From NCBI GenBank assembly GCA_012845835.1, contig JABAKD010000018.1:9277759-9341758 (forward strand): a DNA stretch of 64,000 bases, read 5' to 3'. The stretch is from Undaria pinnatifida. Its lineage: Eukaryota; Sar; Phaeophyceae; Laminariales; Alariaceae. Every line of letters starts with the position of its first letter. Positions within the stretch are counted from its first letter, which is position 1. Below, one piece after another: positions 50,140 to 61,389 of this stretch. The position numbers were made by a program, and so were the translations under genes. Below the pieces are notes generated by a model. That model ran no database searches, was not told the origin of the DNA, and saw nothing but the letters and a program-made list of their open reading frames with translations.

Positions 50140-50660
50140 TCATTTGTTGGACGAGGTGTAGAGCTGCCAAAAAAAGCAAGAAGCCTCAGGAAGAGTGTTT
50201 TTGCAAAGGTTGATAGATGATCGATTGCTGTGATGCAACAGCATGGGCATTACACAGATGATTGATGGGATCATGGTTGGTGGGATGATTGAACGGTGCC
50301 ACAGATGGCTGATGGGATGATAGTGCTTGATGGATGATTGAAAGGTGTCTGTTGTGCAAAGTTGCGCACCACAGATGATTGTTGGCATAGGGGCAATGGG
50401 CTACTGTTCGATGGGATGATGAATGGTTGATGTTTTGCGACTGGGCGGTGTGATGCAGCATGCAACCGCGTGGAGTGTGTTTGCACCCCAGATGGTTGAC
50501 ATAGATAGATGAGTGGCGGTCGAATAATGGTTGATTGATGGAGCATGGTGACTTTGAGTACTATGATGCAACGGCACTTAGTTTGATTGATGACGGATGG
50601 TAGATGACGGAGATGTGGTTTATCACGGTTTGACGTAACAGCGTTTCGTGTGTGGGGTTG
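50140..50660. repeat. Degenerate GATG/GATTGATG repeat region
   Basis: TGATTGATGG, GGGATGATTG and GATGCAACAGC units recur. They create a long open frame on the minus strand that is not considered coding. Confidence 0.5.
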
Positions 50661-50806
50661 ATATTGTAATACGAGAGGCAGAAAGAGAAGCAGCCCCTCT
50701 TTCACCCCGCCCCTCGTAAAAGTTGAGGGTTGTGGTGGCGTTTGTTGAGCAGCGCCTGCGCTCAAGAGTTCGAGCACGTATCGCTTCTGTTGAGCAGCGC
50801 TTTCAC

Positions 50807-51421
50807 TCAAGTCGAGTACGTAAGTTTGGCAGCCAGTAGCTCTTGTTTGCGTTGGTTGTACCGCAAGAAGGAGTACGACGTACCATGTCGGCTTGGCGAG
50901 ACGAAGCCCGTTGCAAGGGTTACTCGGTAACACGTGTATATACGCATTATCTCCGTGCTTTCTCGAACGTAGTCTCGCCCGTTATAGTAGTCTGGTCTAC
51001 AGTAGTAGTACAAGGTACCTGGAAGGCATTTTTTCGTCCCCCTCGTCGTGTGTTTTTCTCCCCCCGTCCCCTGCTGGAAATTGAGTTGGGTTGAGTCGAG
51101 CGTTGCCGGTGAGCCGCTTGATTTTGGCAAGGATTTGTTTGGCGTCATGAGGAGGAAAGGGAAGGGAGGGAGGGAGGAAGATCTGTCAATCGTTGTTGTG
51201 GTCGTGGACGTTGCTGTCCGAGCTGTTGGTGCCGATGTTGTTTCAGCGACTAACAACGCTTGCCATGCAGCAAGATATTCTTCGTGCCCACAGTTTTCTG
51301 ATTGCTCAACTTTTGAAGTGAAATCGAGCTGTAGGTAGCTTGGGAAAAAAGGGCACAAATAAGTGTAAGGACCGTTGTGGTATCAACATGAAGTTCAAAC
51401 GGTACTTACGTTTCCGCCCAT
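50807..51421 (-). CDS. Candidate two-exon gene, 177 residues, function unknown
   Basis: Exon 1 (51421-51410) is ATGGGCGGAAAC followed by a consensus donor GTAAGT. An 81-bp intron ends CTACCTACAG. Exon 2 (51328 down) reads LDFTSKVEQSENCGHEEYLA, AWQALLVAETTSAPTARTAT and a Thr/Ser/Pro-rich middle, then YYYCRPDYYNGRDY, RESTEIMRIYTCYR and LLAAKLTYST before a stop at 50807. The ATG is the first after stops in that frame. A GTACCT donor at 51018 could divert splicing earlier. No domain was recognised and the composition is only fairly protein-like. Confidence 0.33.
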
Positions 51422-53149
51422 AGTGGGTGGTATAACAGTGATACGGGGTGGCTTGGACTAACTTCAGTAACCCCTCAAGGGTATAGTCGTACTTACAGCA
51501 GCACATGCTGTATTCCAGGTACCAGGGTATCATCATAGTGACAGAAAACCCCCAGCAAGCTTTATACATTCCCGGATACAGACGAACAGCAAGCGATATA
51601 CACACCCGTAGACACGTATCATAGATAGCACATATAGCTCACCACCAGTAGAATGTAGTAGTAATAGGTGGTTTTGATTCGTTTTCTTATGGTTTGAGGC
51701 CTGGGATCGGTGAGCTACCAGACATCATACACCACTTTTTTCCCATTATTTATTCTTTGTGGGCTTTTCTCGGCGCTGCTGAAAGGCTTATAAATACATA
51801 TGTGGCATCAAATGAGTTGGATGCCAGCCCCATGGAAGGCGGTTCGGGATAGGGGGTAGGGGATAGGGGATGGATATTGTTGATACCAGCCATGTTCAAG
51901 CTGAGTTGAAGTTTGATTTTCTTTGGCCGCCCGAGTGCAGTAAATCAAATGAAAGCGGCGTTTTTCTGGTCGATAACTTCTTGGTATCGAGATGTCGATA
52001 CTTTTCCGTGTTGTTGGTTGAAAGATGTCGATATTGCGGTTACTGGACGGAAATGCAACGACCGTCGAGATATTGATACAAGTACCGAAACATCCGTAAA
52101 TTTCCGTCCATGTTGGTGTATGACATTGGATATCGTTTTTTTTTTATAGATCGGACGATATCGGTGTATCGATGCGCCGATATTGTTGGTAGTGACTCCC
52201 ATGTTGTTGATGAGGGTCGTCCGCAAACCAGTAGTAGGTTTTGGGTTTTGATTGTCAGCGTGGTACAGAAACAATTAAAATATTGTCCGAGGTGGCCGCT
52301 AGGACTAGCCCAAGCAGGCTGGCTTTTAGCGCCAGAAGCTGGCAGCAGGCGACGATGCACGGTACGTATTGCCCGCAGCTGGCGGGCTCCTGCCATCAGC
52401 ATCCGAGGTGACCTTCGCACGGGACGAGTAGCCCGTGCTTCGTGAGTAATATCGACGGGCAAACGCGCACAATTGCATGATTTGCATTCGTCCGGTCGTC
52501 ACTGAGTTCATTGGCACAACAACACGAACACATATGTCATGTACGCATTGCCTTGCGATACATTTTTGTGTGTGAAGCACCTGTCCTGTGCCAGGAGCAA
52601 TCGTTGCCCACCTTACGGCGCCCCTGCCTTGAAGTCGAGCTGCGCGGTCCCGCCGCAAGAGTCGGTTGAGCTATTTTCTGCGGGGGTCGGTTGCCCACAT
52701 AATTCACCAGTCACATCGGACACAAAACAGGTTGGAATGGAACGAACGGATGCAAACAGCTTCGTTCAATCCCAACCGTTCCAACAAGCAAGGTCGAAAC
52801 AAGCTAAGGCATGCCCTACCTAGTATAGGCTAGAGGTAGTCTAATACTCGAACGTTTCGGTTATTTCACACGTGGTCATGTTTTCTGCGCCCCCAAAGGG
52901 TTCAAAGCTCGTCTGGAACCTGCACGGGCTACCCCGTGTGAGTTAGCCGTTGGCATGCAATAAAGAAGAGGATGGCGAGGGATCGGGAACCAACACTAAG
53001 AACAATTAATTCATGGTTTGTTGTGGGAGCGAATTGAATGCAGCTGCACTCCCCACTCGTCGCCAGCTTGATTTCATATCCTCCCCTCTCCATAAAAAAA
53101 AAACAGCAGTCCGGAAATCCCCCCCCCCTCCCTCCCCTCCGTTCACCCT
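51422..53149. other. No gene seen
   Basis: No exon set was found. Minor features: GATGTCGATA-type repeats at 51990-52075. No recognised retroelement copies. Confidence 0.3.
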
Positions 53150-53345
53150 TCATGCGACTCGCCGAACACCTCACGGCCCTTCGCGCTTGGCGCAAACAAG
53201 GTCTGCCTGGTTGGTGAAAACCCGACGTGCCCCGTCCCGGCATAGTAGAGATGCGAGGGTCTATGGTCATACAACTACGGCCATTCACACACTGAGTACA
53301 CTCCCCCCCCTTCCCCCCACCACCCCCAAATCCCTCCGATGGAAC
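53150..53345 (+). repeat. R-M copy with C-rich tail
   Basis: CACGGCCCTTCGCGCTTGG, AACCCGACGTGCCCCGTCCC and CACACTGAGTACACTCCCCC. A C-rich run also precedes it. Confidence 0.65.
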
Positions 53346-53511
53346 CAGTCTCGTTTCAATGCCCCCCCCCTTCCCCCGCCACCGCTGCGTCTTCTCTCTG
53401 ACTCCCACTGCAGCTCCCCTGAGTAAACAAAATGGTCGCTTTTACCCTCTGGTTCACCTCCCCCTGCCCGCCCCCTGCCACTTTCAGAGGCCCTCAACAG
53501 CGACTGACTCC

Positions 53512-53557
53512 TTGTTGTTGTGGTTGTTGTTGTTGCTGCTGTTGTTGCTGTTGTTGT

Positions 53558-53603
<46 letters not shown>

Positions 53604-53620
53604 AGTAGTAGTAGTAGTTG
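53512..53620 (+). repeat. (GTT)n and (GTA)n microsatellite
   Basis: About 90 bp of GTT units with a few GCT, followed by GTAGTAGTAGTAG. Confidence 0.85.
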
Positions 53621-53984
53621 TTGCCTACGGCTGTGCGTTGCGCGTGCTATGTGTCGTGTGCTGTGTGGCGCCGGCGGCGGTTCACTGCTGGTCTGGCATG
53701 CCACTGATACTAACAGGCACAACAGATTCGTAAGTATGAAACGTTTCGGTTATGGAAAACGTTTCGATCACCACAATTATTATCGCGGTTTTTGTCCCCT
53801 ACCAACCGCGTCCAGTACGCAACGTGAAATTCACTGGAACTCCCATTTCATCAAAAAAGTGAAAACATGCCATAGAGAGCATCAACAAGGCTTTGCTCGT
53901 AGATAGCTGGCTCCAGCTCCCCAAGTAGCACCACTAGTTCCGGACATCCACTGCTCGACCGACGAGGCAACGGCCCATTGAAAC

Positions 53985-54321
53985 ATGGCGCTTTCCGCGA
54001 GAGACGAGGATGGACAGGGGTCCTTCCCTGCCTCTGCTGTTGCTGTTGCTGTGTCGGACAGCAATAGCAGCAGTCTTTCCAGCATCGACGCCGAGGTTGC
54101 TGCGTGTGAGCGGGAGATAGTCTTGGTAGAAGAGAACATACAGCGGGTAGAGGGTGCTCTAGAGGGAAAGGCGGATTTCATGGGGATGAGCGGCCTTCCA
54201 GACAGGGTTGCACTGCAGCGTTGCCTCGACGCTCTCAAGCGGGAAAAGAGTCGGCAGAGGCAGAAGGAGGGCCAGCTCCGAGCGCAGAGGCGGCAAGGCG
54301 CTCTTTCAGCAACTGCCTCGA
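53985..54321 (+). CDS. SANT gene exon 1
   Basis: Starts MALSARDEDGQGSFPASAVA at ATG 53985, with an in-frame TGA just upstream (TGAAACATGG), which fixes the start unless an upstream exon is spliced in. Ends TCGA|GTAAGT in phase 1. Predicted coiled coil over its second half. Confidence 0.85.
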
Positions 54322-57300
54322 GTAAGTACACTGCTGATGTTGTCCAGCTGTTGCTCACGACCAGGTACCAGTACCAGTATAACAGCCACTACTCCGCCAC
54401 GTACTCGTAGCTCTGATACTCATGTTTTGCTGTCATGTTGCCTTAATGTAGTCGTGTCCTGTTGCAATAGTGTCCTTCTTACAGAGCTACCGTAGATATG
54501 TTGTAGGGAAACCGCTGTTTAAAAGTTCCGGGTACGAACGGCCGGTTTGCCTCTTTTCGTGGTGCATCATGCGAGTTCAAACCTGGCGAGTTCCCAAGCA
54601 AGCGTCTGTTTCAATCAATGTTCCATGACCCGGCTGGCGGTTGGCTTGACTATTGGCTTGCCTAGTACAGCAGTGTAGAGGTCGCCGATTACGGCTGTGG
54701 TAGTTTGTACCTGGCAGTTGGCGAAAGTAGAGGGAGGTCCTCCAATAAGGCGGTATCCCTATATAAGGCGGTATTCCGATATAAGACGGGCTAAATCGCA
54801 TGGATGGCGAGACGGAGGAGTTTCGCTCATAACCTGGAACGATAACGTGACTTCCTCGGAGATAGGCGGTCACATTGCTCTGGCACGCCAACGCTGTATT
54901 TTTTGTTAGTGGGTGAGCTTGCGCAAGTCGCACACTACCCGGGATGACGACGTTCCGGGTGGCTATCTCCACCGAACCTGACCCCAAGGGTCAGGTCGGG
55001 TCGATTGCGCTGCTGTACTTGTAGTAGTAAGGGGGGGGACCCGAAGGGACAGCCCGCGCTGTCGCTACCACTGGAACTGAAGGACACGCCAGCTAGCGCT
55101 GGATTGCGAATGCAAATGAGTGAAATTGACACACGACGTGGATGAAAATAGGTGGAAGTATGGTGATCTTGACCTTTTTTTTTCCCCCATCCGCCGGAGG
55201 ATGAAAAGAGAAAAAAAGAAAAGCCATCATCAAGCCGAGTTAACTCACAGCCCTGGTACGTTCTGCCTTGCCTGCCGTTTTCCCACCCCAGACGAGCATA
55301 ACAGCAGCGATGTTGATATGAACGGGGACGGCAAGGCAACGCCTAGCAAGGAGTCGGGCCCGCGCAAGCCTGCATTGAAATGGGATACCCTGTCAAGGCG
55401 TCTCCTCATGGCGCAGGTGGGTGGGAGGGGGAGGGCAGGATGTATTCATCGTAGGGTCGGAGGAGGGAGGGGTTATCATTGTCGTGCATGGCCGTAGTCT
55501 CTACGACCATTGACCCTCACATCCCTACCATGCCGGGATGGAGAACATCGGGCGATCAGGCAGGCGAAAGGGGGGGGGGTGGAGAGGTACTCATTATCAT
55601 GCATGGCCGCAGTCTCTTAGAATCCTAAAACCCTCGCATCCCTATATACAATGCCCTTCTTTTTATTTCAACTTCGGGTTTTCACTGATCAGATAGGCAT
55701 TGCTTGCGGGGTAGGGGGGGGTTACTCTTTGTCATGCGTGGCCGTAGTCGCTGAAATACCATAGACCATCGCATGCCCGCAATGCTGGGACGGAGCACGT
55801 CGGGTTTTCACAGACCAGGCAGATATCGCGTGCACCAAGCGCGAAGCGCCGTGAGATGTACGGCAAGGGGCCGTACTCAGGCCGTACTCATGTGGCGCTT
55901 GCCTTGGTCTTAACCATCGACTATGCATCCCTTTGGAGACGGAGCACCGTTCCTACTCCTAATATACACCTCAAACATGTGGGCGTTCATTGCGTGTATG
56001 CCCTACACCCTCTATTAATACATAAATTGTTCGCTTATTTTGCCCGTTCCTGTTTAGGTGAGTAGGGGAGGGTAACATGCTTGATGCGTTGGGGAATTAG
56101 CAGAGCTGAGTTGGCTAACTATGGCTCCCAGACTGGCTCGTAGTCGGCTAGGTATCTATACAAAGTAGTCACAGACACGCGGTATTTTCAACTTTTTCCT
56201 TGCTTTGTCGTGGATCCCTAACTTATCTAGCTCAAATTTACACCGCGCCAAACAATAGCAAGGTTTTGATGGGTCGACCTGACTTGACCCGATCCGACCC
56301 AACCCGACTCGTGGGGTGTGAAAATCTCCAGACCTACCCCCCCGACTGGATCCTTGTGTCCTGTAGTTTGTGGACTTATGTTTTTTTTTTTTCTAGTCTG
56401 CGCGTTTTGTTGCGCACGATGTATTTTGTTATCGGGATAACTTTTCTTGTCAGTTGCTTGGCTTGCTTGGCCGCCAAATGCTAGTTCAGGGGAGCATATA
56501 GTATTTGAATCACGACCAAATGTGTCAAAACAGGGGAATATATAGTTTTTTATTGTATATAGTGGGTTATGATTGCTGTATCTGGTCCACCGTAGTAACT
56601 ACCCGTTAAGTCCAACAAGATCACAACTCTAACTATTTTTAAGTTAAATCTATGTTGCGGAAACAAACTAGTTAAGACGTGTTTTTGGAATTTGAGTCCG
56701 ATACTCGTAGTGTTTGGGACCGACATGGTTGTCCTATTGGGTACATCATGACTGACTTGTCACTGACTTGTTGGGCGACATGCTTGTCTCACTGGGTACA
56801 GCATGCTTGACTTGTTTGGTAGCATGGTTTCATTATTGCGTGGCTGACGTGCTGGGTTACATGGCTGTCTTGCTGGGTACCGCGTGACTGACGTGTTGCG
56901 CGTATCATGATTGACTTGTCGAGTATCTTGGCCGACTTATCGTGTATCATGGTTGTCTTACTGGGTACCGCATGACTGACGTGTTGGGTATCACGGTTGA
57001 GTTGTAGAGTATCATGGCAGGCTTATCGGGAATCATGGTTGTATCATGGTTGTCTGATTGGGTACCGCATGACCGACGTGTTGGGTATCATGATTAACGT
57101 GTCGAGTATCATGGCCGACTTATCGGATATCATGGCCGACTTATCCGATATCATGGCTGACTGTTTCGGGTGTCATGGTTATCTTATTGGGTAGCTTGTT
57201 AGCTCGTTGGGCAACTGCTTTTTATCATAGCTCCCTCTGCGTTTTTGTTCCTCTTCGCTCTTATTTTGTCGCTTTTCGCAGCGGCATTTTCTTTGCTGTG

Positions 57301-58942
57301 CACACTGCTTTTTTTTTCCTGCTCGTTTGTCATTTTTTTTTTCGCGTCTCGTGTTTGTTTTTTGTCGTTCGCTTTTGTGCGATTGTGCCTGTTTTGCTGA
57401 TCGCTCGCTGCAAATATTTGACAGTACTGTCCGCTTCATTTTTGTGCTTTCGCATCTGCACTTTGTTTTTGTCTCCGGCTTTTAGGTGATGCGAGACAAA
57501 CCTTTTCTCGCCAGGTTCAACAAGAACCAGAGGCTCGGCGAGCGTTGGGACGTCTTAGCGGAGGCGTTATCCGTGATTCCCCCTTTCGTGGGGGTTGGTG
57601 GTATCACGGGGCGGGCTTGCAGGGGAAAGTACAAGGAGCTCATGACAGCCCACAGACAAGAAATCGCGGAAGGACTCTGCGTGGACGGCATTTGTGAGGG
57701 GGGGGACGGGGTTACCCTCCAAGCCATCCACGCGTGCATGCGGCTCGAGGACGAGGGTCTGGAAGATGCCGCGAAGTCGAAGGGGGGGGCGGCTGAATAC
57801 GAGGCGTTCAAGCAGCTTCAAGCTGATAAGATTGGTATCGCTGGGTCTAAAGATGTAGGTTGGCGTTCTGTTTTTGTCCTGTCGAAGCCTCTTTAGACTT
57901 TAAAAAACTAGGTTGACATAATTGGTTGGGTTTGGTTGGGTTTGACTGGGTTTGGCTGGGTTGGGCTGGGTCGGGTTGGGTTGGGTCCGGTTCGATTCGG
58001 TTCGGTTCGGTTCGGTTCGGTTCGGTTCGGTTCGGTTCGGTTCGGTTCGGTTCGGTTCGGGTCGGTTCGGTTCGGTTCGGTTCAATTCGATTCGGTTCGG
58101 TTCGGTTCGGTTCGGGTCGGTTCGGTTCGGTTCGGTTCGGTTCGGTTCGGTTCGGTTCGGTTCAATTCGGTTCGGTTCGGTTCGGTTCGGTTCGATTTCG
58201 TTAGGTTTGGTTGGGTTAGCCTCGGTTCAATCCAGTTCTGACATGCCCTGGTATGCGTTTGTGCAGTAAATATGCGCTAAGAAAATATCTGAAACTATGA
58301 GGCTTGTTTATCCTTTGCTACCGCTCTGTTCCCATTTTAACACCGTGGTGTCTTTCTCATCCAAAATTTTAGGCGCAAGCGTTGGCGTCCAAGGGGAAGA
58401 AGAGAAGATGCAACGGGGCGACAGCGGGGGGTTCGGGGTCGGGCTCGTTAGGTCTCAGCTCTGATGAAGACGAGGACTCGTCTGAAAAAAATCGCCGAGC
58501 ATTGCCGAACGTCCAGTCGATGATGCCGAACGTCCAGTCGGTGCCGCCGAACGTCCAGTCGATGCCAAACGGCCTATCAACGCCAAACGGTCTATCGGCG
58601 CCAAATGTCATATCGGTGGAAGAAGCGGTAGCGAATTATTTCACCCGAGCGGTGGACAGCCCTCGGACAAAGAACCGGAAACTAGCGATGGCGGAAAAGG
58701 AGGTGGAGATTAAACAGGCGGATGTTTTGATCCGGCAGACGCAGGCGACAACGATTCGAGATTTAATGAGGTCGACCCACGACAGCCCGACTTCGAAGTC
58801 GAAAAGGCTGTCGATCGAGGAGATTAATGCGAATTCTAGAAGGAGGGAGATTGAGGTCCGGGCGGACGAGGTGAAGGCTACTCGGTCGTTCATGTCGCAG
58901 ATGGCTAGCATCATGGAGAAGCTTGCCGACAAGCTATCGTAG
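53985..58942 (+). CDS. Myb/SANT-like DNA-binding domain protein, four exons, 466 residues
   Basis: All four exons join in phase. Residues 1-112 are acidic, then coiled coil (EVAACEREIVLVEENIQRVE). Residues about 138-216 form a Myb/SANT-like (trihelix-type) domain: LKWDTLSRRLLMAQVMRDKP, ERWDVLAEAL and TGRACRGKYKELMTAHRQE, with the expected spaced tryptophans and a basic last helix, so it probably binds DNA. Residues about 280-345 are basic, then acidic (SSDEDEDSSEKNRR), with PNVQS repeats. The end is a charged coiled coil (LAMAEKEVEIKQADVLIRQT) as in many SANT plus coiled-coil regulators. Such proteins occur as transcription factors and as the DNA-binding partner of PIF/Harbinger transposases. 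No transposase was found nearby, so a host regulator or domesticated form is inferred. Confidence 0.85.
54322..55291 (+). other. SANT gene intron 1 with RTE-G
   Basis: Carries CCGCCTTAT-type motifs (54735-54790) and an RTE-G copy (about 54940-55215) ending CATCCGCCGGAGGAT plus an A-rich tail, 76 bp before the acceptor. Confidence 0.6.
54940..55215 (+). mobile_element. RTE-G copy
   Basis: GACGACGTTCCGGGTGGCTA start, CAGCCCGCGCTGTCGCTACC and GACACACGACGTGGATGAAA inside, and the A-rich 3' tail. Sense orientation relative to the SANT gene. Confidence 0.68.
55292..55416 (+). CDS. SANT gene exon 2
   Basis: After CACCCCAG; donor GCGCAG|GTGGGT, phase 0. NEHNSSDVDMNGDGKATPSK leads into the first SANT helix (KWDTLSRRLLMAQ). 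Confidence 0.87.
55417..57485 (+). other. SANT gene intron 2, repeat-rich
   Basis: R-M copies in reverse orientation (55500-55560 and 55730-55870) with G-rich runs, which are the C tail on the other strand. A GACCCG block is at 56265-56350. A degenerate tandem region at 56690-57190 is built from GGTATCATGGCTGACTTG-like units. A T-rich end lies before TTTTAG. Confidence 0.6.
57486..57854 (+). CDS. SANT gene exon 3
   Basis: 123 codons, phase 0 at both ends (TTTTAG before it, GAT|GTAGGT after it). Completes the SANT domain (NKNQRLGERWDVLAEALSVI to RACRGKYKELM) and continues to an acidic linker and helix (AAEYEAFKQLQADKIG). Confidence 0.9.
57900..58240 (+). repeat. GGTTC/GGTTT pentanucleotide satellite in SANT intron 3
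   Basis: GGTTTGGTTGGGTTT-like units grade into more than 35 near-perfect GGTTC units (about 57985-58195), with GGGTC and GGTTCAATTC variants. Strictly five-base spacing keeps several frames open, but nothing is coded. Confidence 0.88.
58373..58942 (+). CDS. SANT gene exon 4 (terminal)
   Basis: After ATTTTAG; 189 codons plus TAG. A basic KGKKRRC motif (possible nuclear signal), acidic SSDEDEDSS, three PNVQS units and two PNGLS units from a short in-frame repeat, then long charged helices ending IMEKLADKLS. In phase with exon 3. Confidence 0.88.
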   Translation, partial: AQALASKGKKRRCNGATAGGSGSGSLGLSSDEDEDSSEKNRRALPNVQSMMPNVQSVPPNVQSMPNGLSTPNGLSAPNVISVEEAVANYFTRAVDSPRTKNRKLAMAEKEVEIKQADVLIRQTQATTIRDLMRSTHDSPTSKSKRLSIEEINANSRRREIEVRADEVKATRSFMSQMASIMEKLADKLS

Positions 58943-59110
58943 ACAGGCTATAGCTGCTCGTAGACAGTAGACAGGCTTATCTTATGCAGGCTATCGTAGA
59001 CAAGACAGCTTTCGCAGACAAGCCAGCTATCTTGGACAAGCTAGCTGTCGTAAACAAGCTATAATAGGTATCGCAGACAAGCCGGCTATCGAAGACAAGC
59101 CACGACCCAG
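58943..59110 (+). repeat. Short tandem repeat beginning at the SANT stop codon
   Basis: About ten degenerate units of GACAAGCTATCGTA / GACAGGCTATCGTA, continuing directly from the last codons GCCGACAAGCTATCGTAG. Isolated units also occur near 59331 and 59687. Confidence 0.7.
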
Positions 59111-59429
59111 ACGGGTTGCCATATAGTGCGCGAGGTAACACAACCACCCCGACGAAACTCCGAGCTGATTTATCCAAACCAAGAGGTGGCGGGCGCACGT
59201 GAACATCACTTTAGAAATATCTCTTCGGCATATTTCCATGTACGGCGTTTTGCCCTTTCTCCATTGCCGAGATGGCTTGAACAAAATATTGAAGGGGTGT
59301 GTAATCTCGACGTGTTGTATGCTATTGCGGTAGACAGGCTAATACGGAGAATCATATACCTGGAAGTGATTAGGACCCACGATATACACGAAGAGCTATG
59401 TATTCCCATCTTGTTCCCACGGATTTTCG

Positions 59430-59625
59430 CGGGGTCGGATCGCTTCCCGGTACACCAGTCGGATCGTGTCAGGGTGGCCCGACCCCGACCCGTGAGATTT
59501 GAAGACCTGCTGACCCGACCCGATCCGGCCCGTGAATTTTCCGAGACCCCCTGGCCCCAATCGGCCCAACCCATGAGGTGTTAGACACCTCGTGATCCGA
59601 CCCGCGGGTCGGGTCATGACCCGGG
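59430..59625. repeat. GACCCG-rich repeat
   Basis: GACCCGACCCGATCCGGCCC and GACCCGCGGGTCGGGTCATG stretches, the same family as 11140-11335. Confidence 0.5.
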
Positions 59626-61380
59626 AAAATGCCTTGTTTTTATAACCATGTTTTGGTCCTGGTTACTGTGTTATGGTGCAATCGTATCGTAGACAGGCTG
59701 TGGTAGAGCTATGCAAGGTAGGTCTTGATAAGGCGCTGTTTTTCCCCCCGTCCTTTTACAGCTCTAGACTACCCCCCACTTGTTTCGTGGACTGGATGCT
59801 TGAGAATGGTGCTAGTGTTGTGTCTCTGGTTTACTTTTTTGCTGTGGTGTTAGAGGTAGTCTGTATGGGTTATATGGGGTCGGTTTGGAAGGACTAAACG
59901 CCTCAAGCACGGTGAACTCCTTTTGGTGAGTTGATATGCCGAAAGAGAACATCCTAATCAAACTTGAGAAATGAAAAGAGAAATCCCTCTTCGGGGTTGA
60001 GGAGCGAAAAGAGACGACCAAGTTGTTTTGTTGACTGAACAGCTGCGTGTTATGCTTTTGTTGTCTCAGCGGGAAGTTGCTGCTGGTGGTGGTGGTGGTG
60101 GTGGTGGGTGGTAGTGGGTGGCAGTGGATAGTAGTGGGTGCTGGTGGGTCCAGGTGGTGGCGGGTGGTGGTGACTAGAGGCTGGTGGGTAGAGGTGGTAG
60201 TGGAACAGGGTACGAATAGGAAGATATGAAAGCCGAAGTGTGCGCATTTTTTTCTTTGTTCGTTTTTGATGAATCGGATTGCTTGGGTGAAGTCCTTGCT
60301 GCACAGCAAGTGCTTGCGCGCTTATTTTAAAGGCGGTATATATTGGCGACACGAGGAACTATACGCAACTGTTAATTTTTTATTTTTTGCTTCAGTAGCA
60401 GTGCAGATATTGCTGAGGTAGTGTAACGTGCGCCTGCGTTGGAGGTGGGGGTTGGGGTGGGTTTGTTTGTGAGGGTGATGTGGATTGGGCTGGGGGTGAG
60501 GCTGGGGGTGGGGGCGGGGCTGTTGGTGGTGGTGACTGTGGGAGTTGGGGGGGGGGAGGGGGGGGGGGGGGGAAAGAGAGAGAGGCGGAATGGCTGCTTG
60601 AAGGGTATAGACCATGTTGCTGCCCCACATCTTTTTTTGATGGAGCGATAAGCGCTATGTTTGTATATGCCACCTTCGTATGATAATACTGTACAGAAAT
60701 ACCCAGGAAAAGCGAGCAATATTGTGAGAAGTGCGATAGTTAGGACCGCCTCCCTGTTACGATGTACCCGGCAGCGCGAGTACGCCAAAGCACGAGTAGT
60801 GTCATGTTGCGCGTGTGTCGTACAAGTTCTCGTGTTGTACTTTGGACGCTCGAGCTTATCGTGGTACCGAAGTATTCCACGAAGACTAGCAGCCGGACCC
60901 GTCTTGCGCGTATCCCGTGCGTAACAGCAGTCGTCATTTTTTATTTCTTCATTTTTTTTTTAACGTTACTTTCCCCCTTTTACGTGTAAGTTCTCCGAAA
61001 GGGTAGGACTGACTGAATCGGAGCGAATATTCGCTTGGTTTTTTTACCTGTCGAGGCAGTGGTGTGGCCTGTCTCCCTGTTGAAGTGCCGGTACGACCCA
61101 GCCCACGAAACCAGCAGAATGCCGGACACCCTGCACTATTGGACCCGTGTAGTATCGACACACTAATTACTGAGCACTACGGTAGCTTTCTCAGGTTCCT
61201 CTCTGGAGGAGCTCTGTTTTCAAAACCAACCCAACGCTAACCCAACCGTAAGTCCCAATCCTAACCCTCTTATTGCTTTTCAGCAAAATGCAACTACAAC
61301 CCGACGAAGAATATAAGGTCCTCTAGGAATAGAAAAAAAAAAATGTATAAAAAACGAACGAACGAAGATAACGTTCCGGC
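59626..61380. other. No gene seen; GT-rich and G-rich simple sequence
   Basis: GGTGGT-rich at 60075-60190, GGGGTGGGG-rich at 60435-60580. No exon set was found. Confidence 0.35.
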
Positions 61381-61389
61381 GATAAATGG

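Noticed and set aside
50271-50933. 220-codon minus-strand open frame
   Set aside because: Runs through a degenerate GATG repeat; composition follows the repeat, and no splice partners or domain were seen.
59126-59584. 152-codon plus-strand open frame after the SANT gene
   Set aside because: No ATG near its start, and its end lies in the GACCCG repeat. Parts look protein-like, but nothing anchors it.
60372-60788. Minus-strand open frame with a hydrophobic start and Pro/Thr-rich tail
   Set aside because: No ATG at the start and the tail is the complement of GGT/GGGG-rich simple sequence.
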